A stretch of DNA of 64,000 bases from JANWHZ01 sp035758575. Its GTDB lineage: Bacteria; Patescibacteriota; Saccharimonadia; Saccharimonadales; UBA4665. The DNA lies in NCBI GenBank assembly GCA_035758575.1, contig DASTXH010000017.1, positions 1-64,000 on the forward strand. Reading direction: 5' to 3'. The number at the start of each line of letters is the position of its first letter. Within the stretch, counting starts at the first letter, position 1. Shown here one piece after another: positions 7,367 to 15,426 of this stretch. The position numbers and the translations under genes are program-made. Below the pieces are notes generated by a model, which saw nothing but the letters and a program-made list of their open reading frames with translations, ran no database searches and had not been told where the DNA came from.

Positions 7367-9214
7367 TTACAGTGACGATAAATGCACGCGGGACGTCGCC
7401 TCATTTGCTACTGTCTTCAGAAATTCGTCGACCGTCTTGGACGTATGAGGGGCGTCAACTGCCAAATCCTTACGGATGCGCGGCAGCACCTCACTTGTAG
7501 CAATTTCCTTCTCACCAACCACTACAGTGTACGGCACTTTCATTATCTCTGCTGCCCGGATCTTTTTACCCACTGACTCATTAGATGAGTCTATGCCAAT
7601 CCGTATGCCGAGCTTCTTTGCGCGCACGACCATATCTTGAGCAAATTGTTCAGTAGCAGGCTCTTGATTTACGGTGATGATCCGCACTTGCTCTGGCGCA
7701 AGCCATATCGGAAATCTTCCAGCCGTCTGCTCAATAAGCAGTACCAGACTCCGCTCTAGTGAGCCGTTTATGGCGCAGTGGATCATCACGATACGCTCTT
7801 TTTCACCCTTCTCATCGATGCACGTCAGATCAAAGCCCTGAGGCTGCCCGAAATCGAGCTGAATTGTCGAAGCCTGGAACTGGCGGCCAAAGACATCCTT
7901 CCCTAGAAAATCGATTTTAGGTCCATAGAAAGCCGCTTCGCCTAAGCCGTCGATATAATGAGTATCTACGCGGCCCTCAATGATTGTCTTAATCTGAGCT
8001 TCCGCGTCTGACCACATTGACTCATCACCTATATAGGCGTCGCCATTTGCCGGGTCGTGACGGGAGAACCGGACAGTCAGCTCTATACCAAAGACACTCC
8101 AGAACCGCTCAACAATATCCCAAATGTTTTGGATTTCCTGCTCTATTTGTGAAGACCGACAAAAAACGTGCGCGTCATCTTGTGTGATAGAACGGACGCG
8201 CGACAAACCAGCCAGTTCGCCAGACTGTTCATCACGGTACACCATAGTCGTTTCACGGAAGCGAACCGGTAGCTCACGATACGAATGGGGCTTTCGCGCA
8301 TAGATTTGTGTGTGGTGCGGACAGTTCATAGGCTTCATGGCGAATTCATGACCTTCCCGGGTCGTAATCTTGAAAAGTTCGTCTTTGAACTTAGCCCAGT
8401 GACCGCTGGCAATATAGGCGTCTTTTTTGGTGATATGGGGTATCGCCACCTCTTCATACCCGTATTCATCACGCAGCTCCTGCACAAAAGCATCGAGCTG
8501 CTTGCGCAGTACCGTTCCGCGCGGCGTCCACAACGGCAGCCCCTGCCCGATCAAATCAGAAAAGGTAAACAGATCGAGCTCTTGCCCGATCCGCCGGTGA
8601 TCGCGTTTTTTAGCTTCCTCAAGCATAGCCAGGTGTTCTTTTAGCTCTTTCTCTGTAGCAAAGGCTATGCCGTAGATACGTTGCATTTGTGGATTAGTAT
8701 CCTTGCCGCGCCAATAAGCGCCCGATACACGGAGCAGCTTGAATGCCCCCGCTTTGCCGGTACTTGTAACATGGGGACCACGGCATAAGTCGGTAAAGTC
8801 TGCGTCAGTATAGAATGAGACGTTCGCTACCTTACTGTCGCCATCTGCCGCCAGTCCCAACTCGTCCACGTCCAAATCTTTGGCAATAGTGGTGCCAGCC
8901 CGCTTCAGGTCGTTCAGCAGCTCTTCTTTATACGGTTGCTTCGCCTGCTTTGCCCAGCCAATTGCTTCATCGATTGGCTTTTCTGATCGCACGAACGGAG
9001 CATCCGCTGCGATCACCCTTTTCATTTCCTTTTCAATAGTGCCGAGGTCGGTGTCGGATAATTTCGTGTTGCCTAAGTCTACATCATAATAAAACCCATT
9101 CTCGACCACCGGCCCCACGCCAAAGCGGGCCGCCGGCCAAAGGTGCTGAACGGCAGTAGCCATAATATGCGCCAAACTATGGCGCATTGCGTATAGGTCT
9201 TGTTGTTGAGCCAT
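7367..9214 (-). CDS. thrS: Threonine-tRNA ligase, without N-terminal TGS domain
   Basis: 615 residues, against about 640 for E. coli ThrRS. It opens directly at the editing domain (RHSLAHIMATAVQ, with the HxxxH motif), so the TGS domain is absent. Class II core motifs are present: KPMNCPHHTQIYA, the VYRDEQSGELAGL region and SITQDDAHVFCR, followed by the anticodon-binding domain. The start at 9214 is set by GAAAGGGG upstream; a longer in-frame start would lie inside the leader terminator. Expression is probably controlled by the T-box leader; ATL and miaA follow. Confidence 0.96.
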   Translation of the reverse strand: MAQQQDLYAMRHSLAHIMATAVQHLWPAARFGVGPVVENGFYYDVDLGNTKLSDTDLGTIEKEMKRVIAADAPFVRSEKPIDEAIGWAKQAKQPYKEELLNDLKRAGTTIAKDLDVDELGLAADGDSKVANVSFYTDADFTDLCRGPHVTSTGKAGAFKLLRVSGAYWRGKDTNPQMQRIYGIAFATEKELKEHLAMLEEAKKRDHRRIGQELDLFTFSDLIGQGLPLWTPRGTVLRKQLDAFVQELRDEYGYEEVAIPHITKKDAYIASGHWAKFKDELFKITTREGHEFAMKPMNCPHHTQIYARKPHSYRELPVRFRETTMVYRDEQSGELAGLSRVRSITQDDAHVFCRSSQIEQEIQNIWDIVERFWSVFGIELTVRFSRHDPANGDAYIGDESMWSDAEAQIKTIIEGRVDTHYIDGLGEAAFYGPKIDFLGKDVFGRQFQASTIQLDFGQPQGFDLTCIDEKGEKERIVMIHCAINGSLERSLVLLIEQTAGRFPIWLAPEQVRIITVNQEPATEQFAQDMVVRAKKLGIRIGIDSSNESVGKKIRAAEIMKVPYTVVVGEKEIATSEVLPRIRKDLAVDAPHTSKTVDEFLKTVANEATSRVHLSSL

Positions 9215-9254
9215 ATGTGCCCCTTTCTTATCGTGCGCAGAAATACGCGTATAT

Positions 9255-9500
9255 AAAAAGACGCGCCGGATTGTACACTCTCGCAGGGCATACAATACTA
9301 ACGCGTCTCGGACCCTGTTCGCGCATGGAATTCATGGCACAAACGGGCGGTTCCACCGGACTTCTTGTGGTTGCCTCACAGCAACCATCAAGCACTCGTG
9401 CTATCACGTTTTACGTACGTTTAGCTGCCCACGTGGCTCGGCGGGTGGTAACCGCTTCACTGCCTGATGTGATTGTAACACATCGCAAAACTTCACCTAA
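9255..9500 (-). promoter_or_regulatory. Threonine T-box riboswitch leader of thrS, with terminator
   Basis: On the minus strand, 9357-9347 reads GGTGGAACCGC, the T-box sequence. Its TGGA can pair with UCCA, and the tRNA-Thr in this window has discriminator U. Further down, GACGCG (9307-9302) pairs with CGCGTC followed by TTTTT (9265-9255), a terminator reinforced by ATTGTA/TACAAT. Upstream, 9491-9484 pairs with 9415-9408 to close a short Stem I. A possible specifier ACC lies in GGTTACCACC (about 9455-9445), but Stem I is not canonical. A GGTTGC/GCAACC hairpin sits between. -10-like TATTATATT lies near 9505-9513. Confidence 0.82.
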
Positions 9501-9625
9501 GGCTAATATAATACAGTTAGTACGATACGGCTAGTACTAATGTGTTGTTATCGTAACATCTACGCTGTGGATATAAATTACACGCTTATCGTAAATGATA
9601 TATCCGAACAGACAACCCGTGCAAA

Positions 9626-9648
9626 AGAAAACCGCCACATGGGCGGTC
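9626..9648 (-). terminator. Terminator after tRNA-Val
   Basis: Minus strand ACCGCC/GGCGGT hairpin followed by TTTTCTTTT, eight bases beyond the tRNA CCA end. Confidence 0.75.
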
Positions 9649-9655
9649 ACCATAC

Positions 9656-9732
9656 TGGTGGGTGATGAGGGGCTCGAACCCCCGACCTCGTCCACGTCAA
9701 GGACGCGCTCTAGCCAACTGAGCTAATCACCC
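9656..9732 (-). tRNA. tRNA-Val (anticodon GAC)
   Basis: Full cloverleaf on the minus strand: acceptor GGGTGAT/ATCACCC, D-arm TAGCTCAGTTGG, anticodon stem CGTCC/GGACG with loop TTGACGT (GAC), T-loop TTCGAGC, discriminator A, encoded CCA. Confidence 0.96.
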
Positions 9733-9844
9733 ATTACTTCACATATATTAGAACACTTTGACTATACCTTACTCGCCGACAAAAAACAAGCATATTCCCA
9801 TGAAGCGACCCCTGTTAGTATTGCCTACCAACCCGCTAGGAACA

Positions 9845-9873
9845 TTGACAAGCAGGCCTAAAACGTGTAAGAT
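9845..9873 (+). promoter_or_regulatory. Consensus promoter of a small gene
   Basis: TTGACA (9845-9850), 17-nt spacer, TAAGAT (9868-9873). It lies 24 nt ahead of the GTG start at 9898. The best match to the canonical promoter in the window. Confidence 0.8.
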
Positions 9874-9897
9874 GGTTTGGTTAATTAGGGAGTGTTG

Positions 9898-10011
9898 GTG
9901 AGTACTACGAACCACAGTGCTCTTGACGTATTTCAGTTGTTTTACGAAGAGCTTGTATTCTCTACACAACGAAGTAGAAAAGTTAGACGGCCGCGGCGCG
10001 CTAAACCCTAA
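9898..10011 (+). CDS. Predicted 37-residue basic small protein
   Basis: Small frame starting GTG AGT ACT, with AGGGAG placed 6 nt upstream. The product begins MSTTNHSALDVFQLFYEELV and ends in a strongly basic run (RSRKVRRPRRAKP). A consensus promoter lies just upstream and a strong terminator begins 10 bp after the stop, so the unit is a self-contained transcript of about 175 nt. No family is recognised; it does not look like bL34, bL36 or bS21. The transcript could also be a non-coding RNA, but the RBS spacing and the acidic-then-basic layout favour translation. Bases 9733-9844 hold nothing else recognisable. Confidence 0.5.
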   Translation: MSTTNHSALDVFQLFYEELVFSTQRSRKVRRPRRAKP

Positions 10012-10020
10012 GGCCAGACA

Positions 10021-10056
10021 ACATCCCTGCATTTGAATGCAGGGATGTTTTTTTAT
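10021..10056 (+). terminator. Strong intrinsic terminator of the small gene
   Basis: ACATCCCTGCAT/ATGCAGGGATGT hairpin with loop TTGA, followed by a run of seven or more T. Confidence 0.92.
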
Positions 10057-10145
10057 ACCCAGACGACTGGGGTGAGAAAGTTTTCCGCAACATGACAATG
10101 GGTTTTCCACTGGACTTTTTGCAAGGGTTATATCAATATGTAGTC

Positions 10146-10565
10146 ATGGTTTGCGTATATTGTTCTGGCAACACACACGTCACTAATTCCAGGCTACAGA
10201 AGCGTACGAACAGTATATGGCGAAGACGGCGCTGTCTAAACTGCGGTGCCGTATTCACCACAACTGAAAGCATAGCCTACGAAGGATCTCTTGGCGTGAT
10301 GGACACCACGTCGCACATTACACCGTTCGACCGGGACGTCCTATACCTAAGCATCTACGAATCTTGTCGACATCGGCAACGCGCCATCACTGACGCCACC
10401 GCCCTCACCAACACCATCATCGCCAAATTGTATCGCGCGCAGGACGAGCCGGGCGCGATTTACCGAGATACTATCGTGATGATCGTCAGCACAACACTAA
10501 AGGCGTTCGACCCTATCGCTTGTGTGCACTATCTTGCATTCCATAAACTGACAAAAATAACTTAA
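10146..10565 (+). CDS. nrdR: Transcriptional repressor NrdR
   Basis: About 139 residues. The N-terminal zinc ribbon has CVYC near the start and CLNC about 28 residues on, with the basic TNSIWRRRRCLNCGAVFTTTE segment typical of NrdR; an ATP-cone follows (ITPFDRDVLYLSIYESC). NrdR represses ribonucleotide reductase genes in response to ATP/dATP. The start MVCVYC is chosen by alignment to the family; only a weak AAGGG about 20 nt upstream supports it, and a longer frame begins at 10092. No reductase gene is in the window. Confidence 0.88.
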   Translation: MVCVYCSGNTHVTNSRLQKRTNSIWRRRRCLNCGAVFTTTESIAYEGSLGVMDTTSHITPFDRDVLYLSIYESCRHRQRAITDATALTNTIIAKLYRAQDEPGAIYRDTIVMIVSTTLKAFDPIACVHYLAFHKLTKIT

Positions 10566-10604
10566 CAAAGATCCAAGAAGCGGCTGCGCCGGCCATCCTA
10601 CTGG

Positions 10605-12215
10605 CTACAAGTTGCCCTGCTTCTTCTCGGGTACAACAGCCTTTTCGGTAACATCAAACTTGTCCATATAGTTGCCGAACGCCAGACGAGTCTGAGAATA
10701 AAACGCCGCAAATGAGTTATATACGATAGTTGTGAGCGGCAAATACACCCACTGCGTCACCATGAAGAGCGTTCGATGGCGCTTGTACCGCTCTGGCTTG
10801 GGCGGCAGCGTCTTTAGACACAGATACAGCATCACAAGGCTGCCTACCAACGCAAATGTTTGAATACGGCTGACTATCAATGGTAATTGGTTTGCTGCGA
10901 TGCTGTGCGGATGGAAGAGGCTGGGCACGAAGCCGCCGATAAGCGACAGAATCGGCGCCGTAGCCCACGATATGTGCCCCTCTATAAGACGGAGCGTCTT
11001 GGCAAGCAAATCAAAGCGCGGTACCTTATTCTTCTTAAAGTAGCCTTGGTGCACTACATAGGCAATGTCCGAAGCGCCATACGTCCAGCGGCGCAGTTGG
11101 ACAAACTGAGCCTTGAGCGTCTTGCGGTATGAGTCTGTCAGAACGGCGTCTTGGTAAATTGGCACATGCAGAGGATATACGACATAATTACCATCAAAGC
11201 AGAAGTACGACCGCCAGAATTGGTGGCCATCCTCGACGATAGTACGGACGCTCCAAAAATCGGTCTGAATCAGTGCGGCCATGCTTTGGGCATGCGACGA
11301 AAAGTTACGCATTGCGTGCGGACGCATAGAAATAACAATGTTAAATATTGAGTTTCCTGTGGCCAGCACGCGCATTGGCGCCGGGGCATCCCAAATATTG
11401 TTGGTATACATAGACACTGGCTGAAATGAAGCATGCATAGGATCTGGGCACAATGCGTAGGTGTAGCTTAAGCATGCGAGATATTCTTTATCGGGACGAT
11501 TATCGGCATCGAGTGTAGTAACCACCACGCGCATCGGATCGATATGTTCATCCTCTAGATATCGCTGGAGCGCCTTGCCAGCGTATGTTGCGTTTCCGCC
11601 TTTACCTATCACTTCGCCCGGTATATCTTTTGGATGTTTTACGGCCATAGCATGGAAGAAACGGCCTTGGTAAACCTTTATCAGTTCCTCTGCCTGCGCC
11701 TCTACGCGTTCACCGCCGCGCTCCTCGTATGCCAGCACAAAAATTACTTGTTTCATGGGGTAATCTGAAGCGAGTATGGACTGGATGGTCGGCTCCAGGA
11801 CCTCCCGGCTCTCGTTGTACGTCGGGATAATGATCGCATGCAACAACTCATCTGGCCTGACCTGCAGATGCGAAAGATCGTGCGAGGCAAGCCACTGCCT
11901 GTGCCACTCCGGGCGGGGCGCGCCACCATCAAGTACCCTGCCTGCTTCTACGTCACTCACCAGATCGAGCCAATGAATCTTTTGATGCTGACGCAGTACC
12001 GAATAACCATGTAACGAGCGAACCGCCACGCCAACTGCACGCATAAGCGTAACGAACAGGTATGCCAGTATACAAAAGGCCGCCACCGTAACATTCACAA
12101 TACTCAATACAAACAGCAACACGATACTCGACACGCTCAGTACGAGCGGCAATATCTCAAAAAAACGATAGTGCCCGCGACGCGCTGACTTATCGGGGAT
12201 CTCTATGTCGGTCAT
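10605..12215 (-). CDS. Family 2 membrane glycosyltransferase
   Basis: 536 residues. Two N-terminal membrane segments (about 20-70) precede a GT-A domain with HAIIIPTYNESREVLEP, the nucleotide-binding TTLDADNRPD motif and a QLRRWTYGASD motif like QxxRW of processive beta-glycosyltransferases; three or four membrane segments follow near the C-terminus. This layout suggests polymerisation and export of a polysaccharide or glycan, with unknown sugar. It overlaps the upstream small membrane protein by an ATGA-type junction, so the two are translationally coupled. Confidence 0.88.
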   Translation of the reverse strand: MTDIEIPDKSARRGHYRFFEILPLVLSVSSIVLLFVLSIVNVTVAAFCILAYLFVTLMRAVGVAVRSLHGYSVLRQHQKIHWLDLVSDVEAGRVLDGGAPRPEWHRQWLASHDLSHLQVRPDELLHAIIIPTYNESREVLEPTIQSILASDYPMKQVIFVLAYEERGGERVEAQAEELIKVYQGRFFHAMAVKHPKDIPGEVIGKGGNATYAGKALQRYLEDEHIDPMRVVVTTLDADNRPDKEYLACLSYTYALCPDPMHASFQPVSMYTNNIWDAPAPMRVLATGNSIFNIVISMRPHAMRNFSSHAQSMAALIQTDFWSVRTIVEDGHQFWRSYFCFDGNYVVYPLHVPIYQDAVLTDSYRKTLKAQFVQLRRWTYGASDIAYVVHQGYFKKNKVPRFDLLAKTLRLIEGHISWATAPILSLIGGFVPSLFHPHSIAANQLPLIVSRIQTFALVGSLVMLYLCLKTLPPKPERYKRHRTLFMVTQWVYLPLTTIVYNSFAAFYSQTRLAFGNYMDKFDVTEKAVVPEKKQGNL

Positions 12216-12565
12216 CGCAGCACAAGCAATGCGTTACTTACAATAATAGAAACAACAAGGAGTAACGTTCCCAGACCAAGCACCGCTACCGAAAGCTGTT
12301 TGTGGATGTGAAATACACGCACACTAATAAGCGCGTGGAATGCAAATATGAGAAAACCGAAGATAATAAAACTAAACAACTCACTGCTGCTGCCGCTTCG
12401 GAATGCATTGATAGTGGCGTCCGACCGGTACTGCACTATATAGCTACTATGACTAGTGTCCAGTCGTAAGAACGTAAGCACCGCAAGAAGGATGACTAGG
12501 AAAGCATTAACGCTGTTAATAAGCAGAATAAAACGATCATGCAGGTATTGTTTTGGAATCGTCAT
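12212..12565 (-). CDS. Small membrane protein coupled to the glycosyltransferase
   Basis: 117 residues with three predicted membrane segments (about 11-32, 62-82, 90-114) joined by a short polar loop. No family recognised. Its stop overlaps the start of the glycosyltransferase gene by 4 nt, suggesting a subunit or membrane partner of that enzyme. Confidence 0.7.
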   Translation of the reverse strand: MTIPKQYLHDRFILLINSVNAFLVILLAVLTFLRLDTSHSSYIVQYRSDATINAFRSGSSSELFSFIIFGFLIFAFHALISVRVFHIHKQLSVAVLGLGTLLLVVSIIVSNALLVLR

Positions 12566-12637
12566 ATATTACGTCTATTGTATATCCTGCCGCTGCGGTA
12601 CGCCACTCTTTTGGACTCATTACACGTGCAATACCTG

Positions 12638-12712
12638 TGGTGCGGGTGGCGGGAGTCGGACCCGCGTCTCAGCCTTGGGAAGGCTACATAATGGCCGTTA
12701 TACGACGCCCGC
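12638..12712 (-). tRNA. tRNA-Gly (anticodon CCC)
   Basis: Minus-strand cloverleaf: GCGGGCG acceptor, anticodon stem-loop GTAGCC-TTCCCAA-GGCT giving CCC, T-loop TCCGACT, discriminator A, encoded CCA. The acceptor stem contains a C6-A67 mismatch. It lies directly beside tRNA-Thr and is probably co-transcribed with it. Confidence 0.92.
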
Positions 12713-12713
12713 A

Positions 12714-12790
12714 TGGAGCCACCTTGGGGATTCGAACCCCAGACCCCCGCTTTACGAAAGCGGTGCTCTAGCCAGCTGAGCTAAGGTGGC
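12714..12790 (-). tRNA. tRNA-Thr (anticodon CGT)
   Basis: Minus-strand cloverleaf: acceptor GCCACCT/AGGTGGC, D-arm TAGCTCAGCTGG, anticodon stem CCGCT/AGCGG with loop TTCGTAA (CGT), T-loop TTCGAAT. Discriminator T and encoded CCA, complementary to TGGA in the thrS T-box. Confidence 0.96.
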
Positions 12791-12989
12791 ACACCAAAAG
12801 ACAGACACATTATACCAGATATACCGAGAAAACAATCAAAGGCAGCCCCTACAAATTGTCGTTTCACATAACGTTAAAATAAATGAACAACAAAATTACT
12901 CGTTTATAAAATTCTACTCCTGGAGTTCATTGACCGAATATAACACGCCCGTATCTTACTTGCATACATAAACTACAATGTGAACAACT

Positions 12990-13223
12990 TTACTTGTTCC
13001 TGCTGCGTCCAATGCGGGATAGAGTTTCTACGGCTATGCTCCGCTGGTCCTTGTGGCTACTTGCCCTGCTGCGGAAATATATACTGAGCATTGTAGCGGC
13101 CAGGCCCAGCACCACAAAAACAAACACCAAGTATACGCTGGCCGAAAAGTAGCCATAGCCGGCGCCGCATATGCAAAGCAGTGTGAAGAATCGGCACAAA
13201 AGATATTTGGCATAAGCGGACAT
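12990..13223 (-). CDS. Hypothetical small membrane protein
   Basis: 77 residues with two hydrophobic stretches (about 8-24 and 28-48) and a basic tail. No family, clear ribosome site or promoter was identified. It fits the many small membrane proteins of this genome, but it could be a chance frame; bases 12791-12989 beside it hold nothing recognisable. Confidence 0.4.
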   Translation of the reverse strand: MSAYAKYLLCRFFTLLCICGAGYGYFSASVYLVFVFVVLGLAATMLSIYFRSRASSHKDQRSIAVETLSRIGRSRNK

Positions 13224-13344
13224 ACACCTGATTATACAGCCGCAGCCAGACGAAAGCTCTGTCGGCTATATTCTCCTGACCGAACGCAGGATTATAGCTA
13301 CAAGGTCTCCTGACAGTTCCGCGCAGAGAGTTTCAATACCTAGA

Positions 13345-13383
13345 CATTGAAAAAGCCCCAGCTTTACTGAGGCATTTTCAATG
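13345..13383 (-). repeat. Terminator-like hairpin beside a tRNA-Asp 3'-end fragment
   Basis: CATTGAAAA (13345-13353) pairs with TTTTCAATG (13375-13383), with GCC/GGC and CAG/CTG pairs inside. It ends at the duplicated tRNA-Asp 3' fragment exactly as the terminator at 13514-13553 ends at the intact tRNA-Asp. Bases 13224-13344 hold nothing recognisable. Confidence 0.6.
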
Positions 13384-13400
13384 GCGGGCCCGACTGGATA
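13382..13400 (-). repeat. Duplicated 3' end of tRNA-Asp (decayed copy or att-like site)
   Basis: 13382-13399 matches 13553-13570, the CCA end and acceptor/T-arm part of tRNA-Asp, at 17 of 18 positions; similarity then stops. Both copies are preceded on the plus strand by a terminator-like hairpin. The 150 bp between the copies is not coding in any convincing frame. Confidence 0.7.
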
Positions 13401-13513
13401 GCGGGCTTAAAGCCCTTCTCCGCTCACCCATGCTCGAAGCGAGCTCCTGCGCGTGGCCTCGCTCCACCGAACCAAGCCTTCGGCCCGGTTCGCATCGCAG
13501 ACGATGTCTGCCC

Positions 13514-13553
13514 AAAGTAAAACACCCATACTTTCGCATGGGTGTTTTACTTT
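13514..13553 (-). terminator. Terminator after tRNA-Asp
   Basis: A perfect 16-bp inverted repeat, AAAGTAAAACACCCAT against ATGGGTGTTTTACTTT with an 8-nt loop, starting at the CCA end of tRNA-Asp; its minus-strand 3' arm is T-rich. Confidence 0.75.
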
Positions 13554-13630
13554 GGCGGGCCCGACCGGATTCGAACCGGCGATCTCCTCCGTGACAGGGA
13601 GGCGTGATAGGCCAGCTTCACTACGAGCCC
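13553..13630 (-). tRNA. tRNA-Asp (anticodon GTC)
   Basis: Minus-strand cloverleaf: acceptor GGGCTCG/CGGGCCC, anticodon stem CCTCC/GGAGG with loop CTGTCAC (GTC), T-stem GCCGG with loop TTCGAAT, discriminator G, encoded CCA. Confidence 0.96.
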
Positions 13631-13705
13631 ATAGCCTAAGTAACAGAGGTAATAATAGCAGGCTAGATGTAAAAAATCAAGCTGCCGTTATCTTATGGTG
13701 ATGTT

Positions 13706-14761
13706 CTAGATATGTACTAACATGCGAGGTTTTTGGCGGTTTTGTAGCGGCGCGGTGTACGTACTTACTGGTTGGAAGTTGAACGCTATGTGAGACGCAT
13801 GGACCGCGCCATCCTGCACTGAGGTAACTTCAACTATCTCCAGGCTATATCCCGTATTGATAATATCAGAGTACTGGCCTTGCTTGAGTTGGAACAGCTC
13901 GGCCACAACCTGTGGTGCAATATCAGTATTGGATTTGGTAATGGCAATACCGTAGTCACCGCCATTGGCACGTGTAGTTACGTCATCAGACACACTTTTG
14001 GCGACATCTGCAAAGACCGCGCCATGCTGCAGTTGTGAGAGCGCCTGGTTGGCGCGGTTATGCGTGTTGGTATCAAGCTTATCTACCACTTTTTGCGCCA
14101 ACAACTCCTGGCCTAGCTCACGTCGAAAATCGTCTACGGACCAACCCCAAAACTCGTTCAGCACATTGGCGAATACTTGGTCGCTCGAACCCAAACGGTT
14201 TTGTGAGCGTACTAAGGCAACCGCGCTATCGATGTCGCTACTACTGACCGAGAGATTGTTCGTAGCCGCCAAACGCTGTACATACGCATATTGCATAGTC
14301 TCATCCATAGAACGCTGCTTCAGGACTTCCAGCTGCTGCTTCCCTGCTGCGGTGCTAAAATCTGTGTGTTGTTGCGTCTGGTAGTAATGCATATAGCGAC
14401 GCAACTCGAACAAATATGAGTTGTACGATACGAAATACCTATTGTTGATAATGGCCAGCGGGAACGGCAATACCCTGGTAACGCCATAAATAAAGCTGGA
14501 TGTGGATTGGAACTTATACAGCTCTGCCGTACAGAAACCAAAAAAACCTATAACTGCAGCTATGAAGACACCGACCGACAGCCGCACGATACGCCGTTTG
14601 GATGCCTGTAACGGATAGATATACTTACGTGCGCTCGCCAGTACTTCGTCGCGTCGTGCGGCTACCGTCTCGTTAGTAATACGAAGCGTGTCCGGCGCGC
14701 TAGACACTTCAGTAACCGACGTCTTGCGTTTGGGCACTAGTTGCTTAATCTTTTGGATCAT
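13706..14761 (-). CDS. Membrane-anchored SurA/PrsA-like foldase (parvulin-type)
   Basis: 351 residues. A basic N-terminal tail is followed by one membrane segment near 62-82; the rest should be outside the membrane. A SurA-N-like helical region (Q-rich, with QELLAQKVVDKL near 225) leads into a parvulin-like segment: AVFADVAKSVSDDVTTRANGGDYG, then AELFQLKQGQYSDIINTGYSLEIVEV. The expected role is proline isomerisation or folding of secreted proteins such as pilins. The C-terminal HASHIAF may be the start of a second, cut parvulin repeat. It overlaps the upstream bPH gene by 4 nt. Confidence 0.75.
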   Translation of the reverse strand: MIQKIKQLVPKRKTSVTEVSSAPDTLRITNETVAARRDEVLASARKYIYPLQASKRRIVRLSVGVFIAAVIGFFGFCTAELYKFQSTSSFIYGVTRVLPFPLAIINNRYFVSYNSYLFELRRYMHYYQTQQHTDFSTAAGKQQLEVLKQRSMDETMQYAYVQRLAATNNLSVSSSDIDSAVALVRSQNRLGSSDQVFANVLNEFWGWSVDDFRRELGQELLAQKVVDKLDTNTHNRANQALSQLQHGAVFADVAKSVSDDVTTRANGGDYGIAITKSNTDIAPQVVAELFQLKQGQYSDIINTGYSLEIVEVTSVQDGAVHASHIAFNFQPVSTYTAPLQNRQKPRMLVHI

Positions 14762-15372
14762 ACTGCTTCCTCTTCGGCTTCCATGGTCGCCAGTTGCTGC
14801 GGTTGCAGGAATGGCGGCATCGTTGCGGTTATTCCCTGGTCGCGAAGAATCTCTACTAATTTACGCTGTATCTTTGCTGGATGCGGCACGTCATGTATCA
14901 CCAACTCACCCATATAGGTACGTAGTGTTATTGTACCAAACCCCAGCACCGTTTGCTGCAAGCCAGCTATTTCATAATTTACCTGCTGGATTTGCTTGAG
15001 GTTCATATCGGCAAAACTGCTATGAAAAAGCCCTCGCTGGGTAATCTGCACAAACCGCTGTGAGGTAACAATAAATAGGCTAAAGTACCAACTGACCCAT
15101 GATGGCAGCATAAGCAGCGACCCTACGACAATGCTGGCGACGAGCGCAAGGAAGAATGCGGCCATACTAGGCGGGTTGTTGGGGCGCGTATACGTAAGTA
15201 TCAGAATAACGACCGGTCCGATGAGCCAGCTGGACATGCTGACGACAAGGCCACGGCGCATGACAAGCGCATGCCTGCGGAACACATACAGCACATCTTC
15301 ATCGTCGAACTGTCCCTCAAAGTATCGGACAGATGCCTGCTTTCCGGACATGCCGGACGTGTGTGTGGCCAT
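14758..15372 (-). CDS. bPH-domain membrane protein (YdbS-like)
   Basis: 204 residues. Two membrane segments (about 45-62 and 70-95) precede a bacterial PH domain of the bPH2 type: IVTSQRFVQITQRGLFHSSFADMNLKQIQQV, then a GFGTITLRT segment. Such domains sit at the inner membrane face; function is unknown. TACAAT is 7 nt before the ATG, suggesting a leaderless mRNA. The foldase gene overlaps its end, so they form an operon. Confidence 0.75.
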   Translation of the reverse strand: MATHTSGMSGKQASVRYFEGQFDDEDVLYVFRRHALVMRRGLVVSMSSWLIGPVVILILTYTRPNNPPSMAAFFLALVASIVVGSLLMLPSWVSWYFSLFIVTSQRFVQITQRGLFHSSFADMNLKQIQQVNYEIAGLQQTVLGFGTITLRTYMGELVIHDVPHPAKIQRKLVEILRDQGITATMPPFLQPQQLATMEAEEEAV

Positions 15373-15426
15373 ATATGGTATTGTAGCAGGTTACAGCGTA
15401 AAAAATCACCGACAGTGCGAGAGGAA

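Noticed and set aside
9769..10110. A 113-codon minus-strand frame between tRNA-Val and nrdR
   Set aside because: It runs through a strong plus-strand terminator and promoter and has no ribosome site or family resemblance.
12786..12971. A 61-codon plus-strand frame after tRNA-Thr
   Set aside because: It starts inside the tRNA end, is low-complexity and has no ribosome site.
13053..13313. Plus-strand 86-codon frame opposite the 77-residue membrane protein
   Set aside because: Its composition is that of an antisense shadow and it has no start signals.
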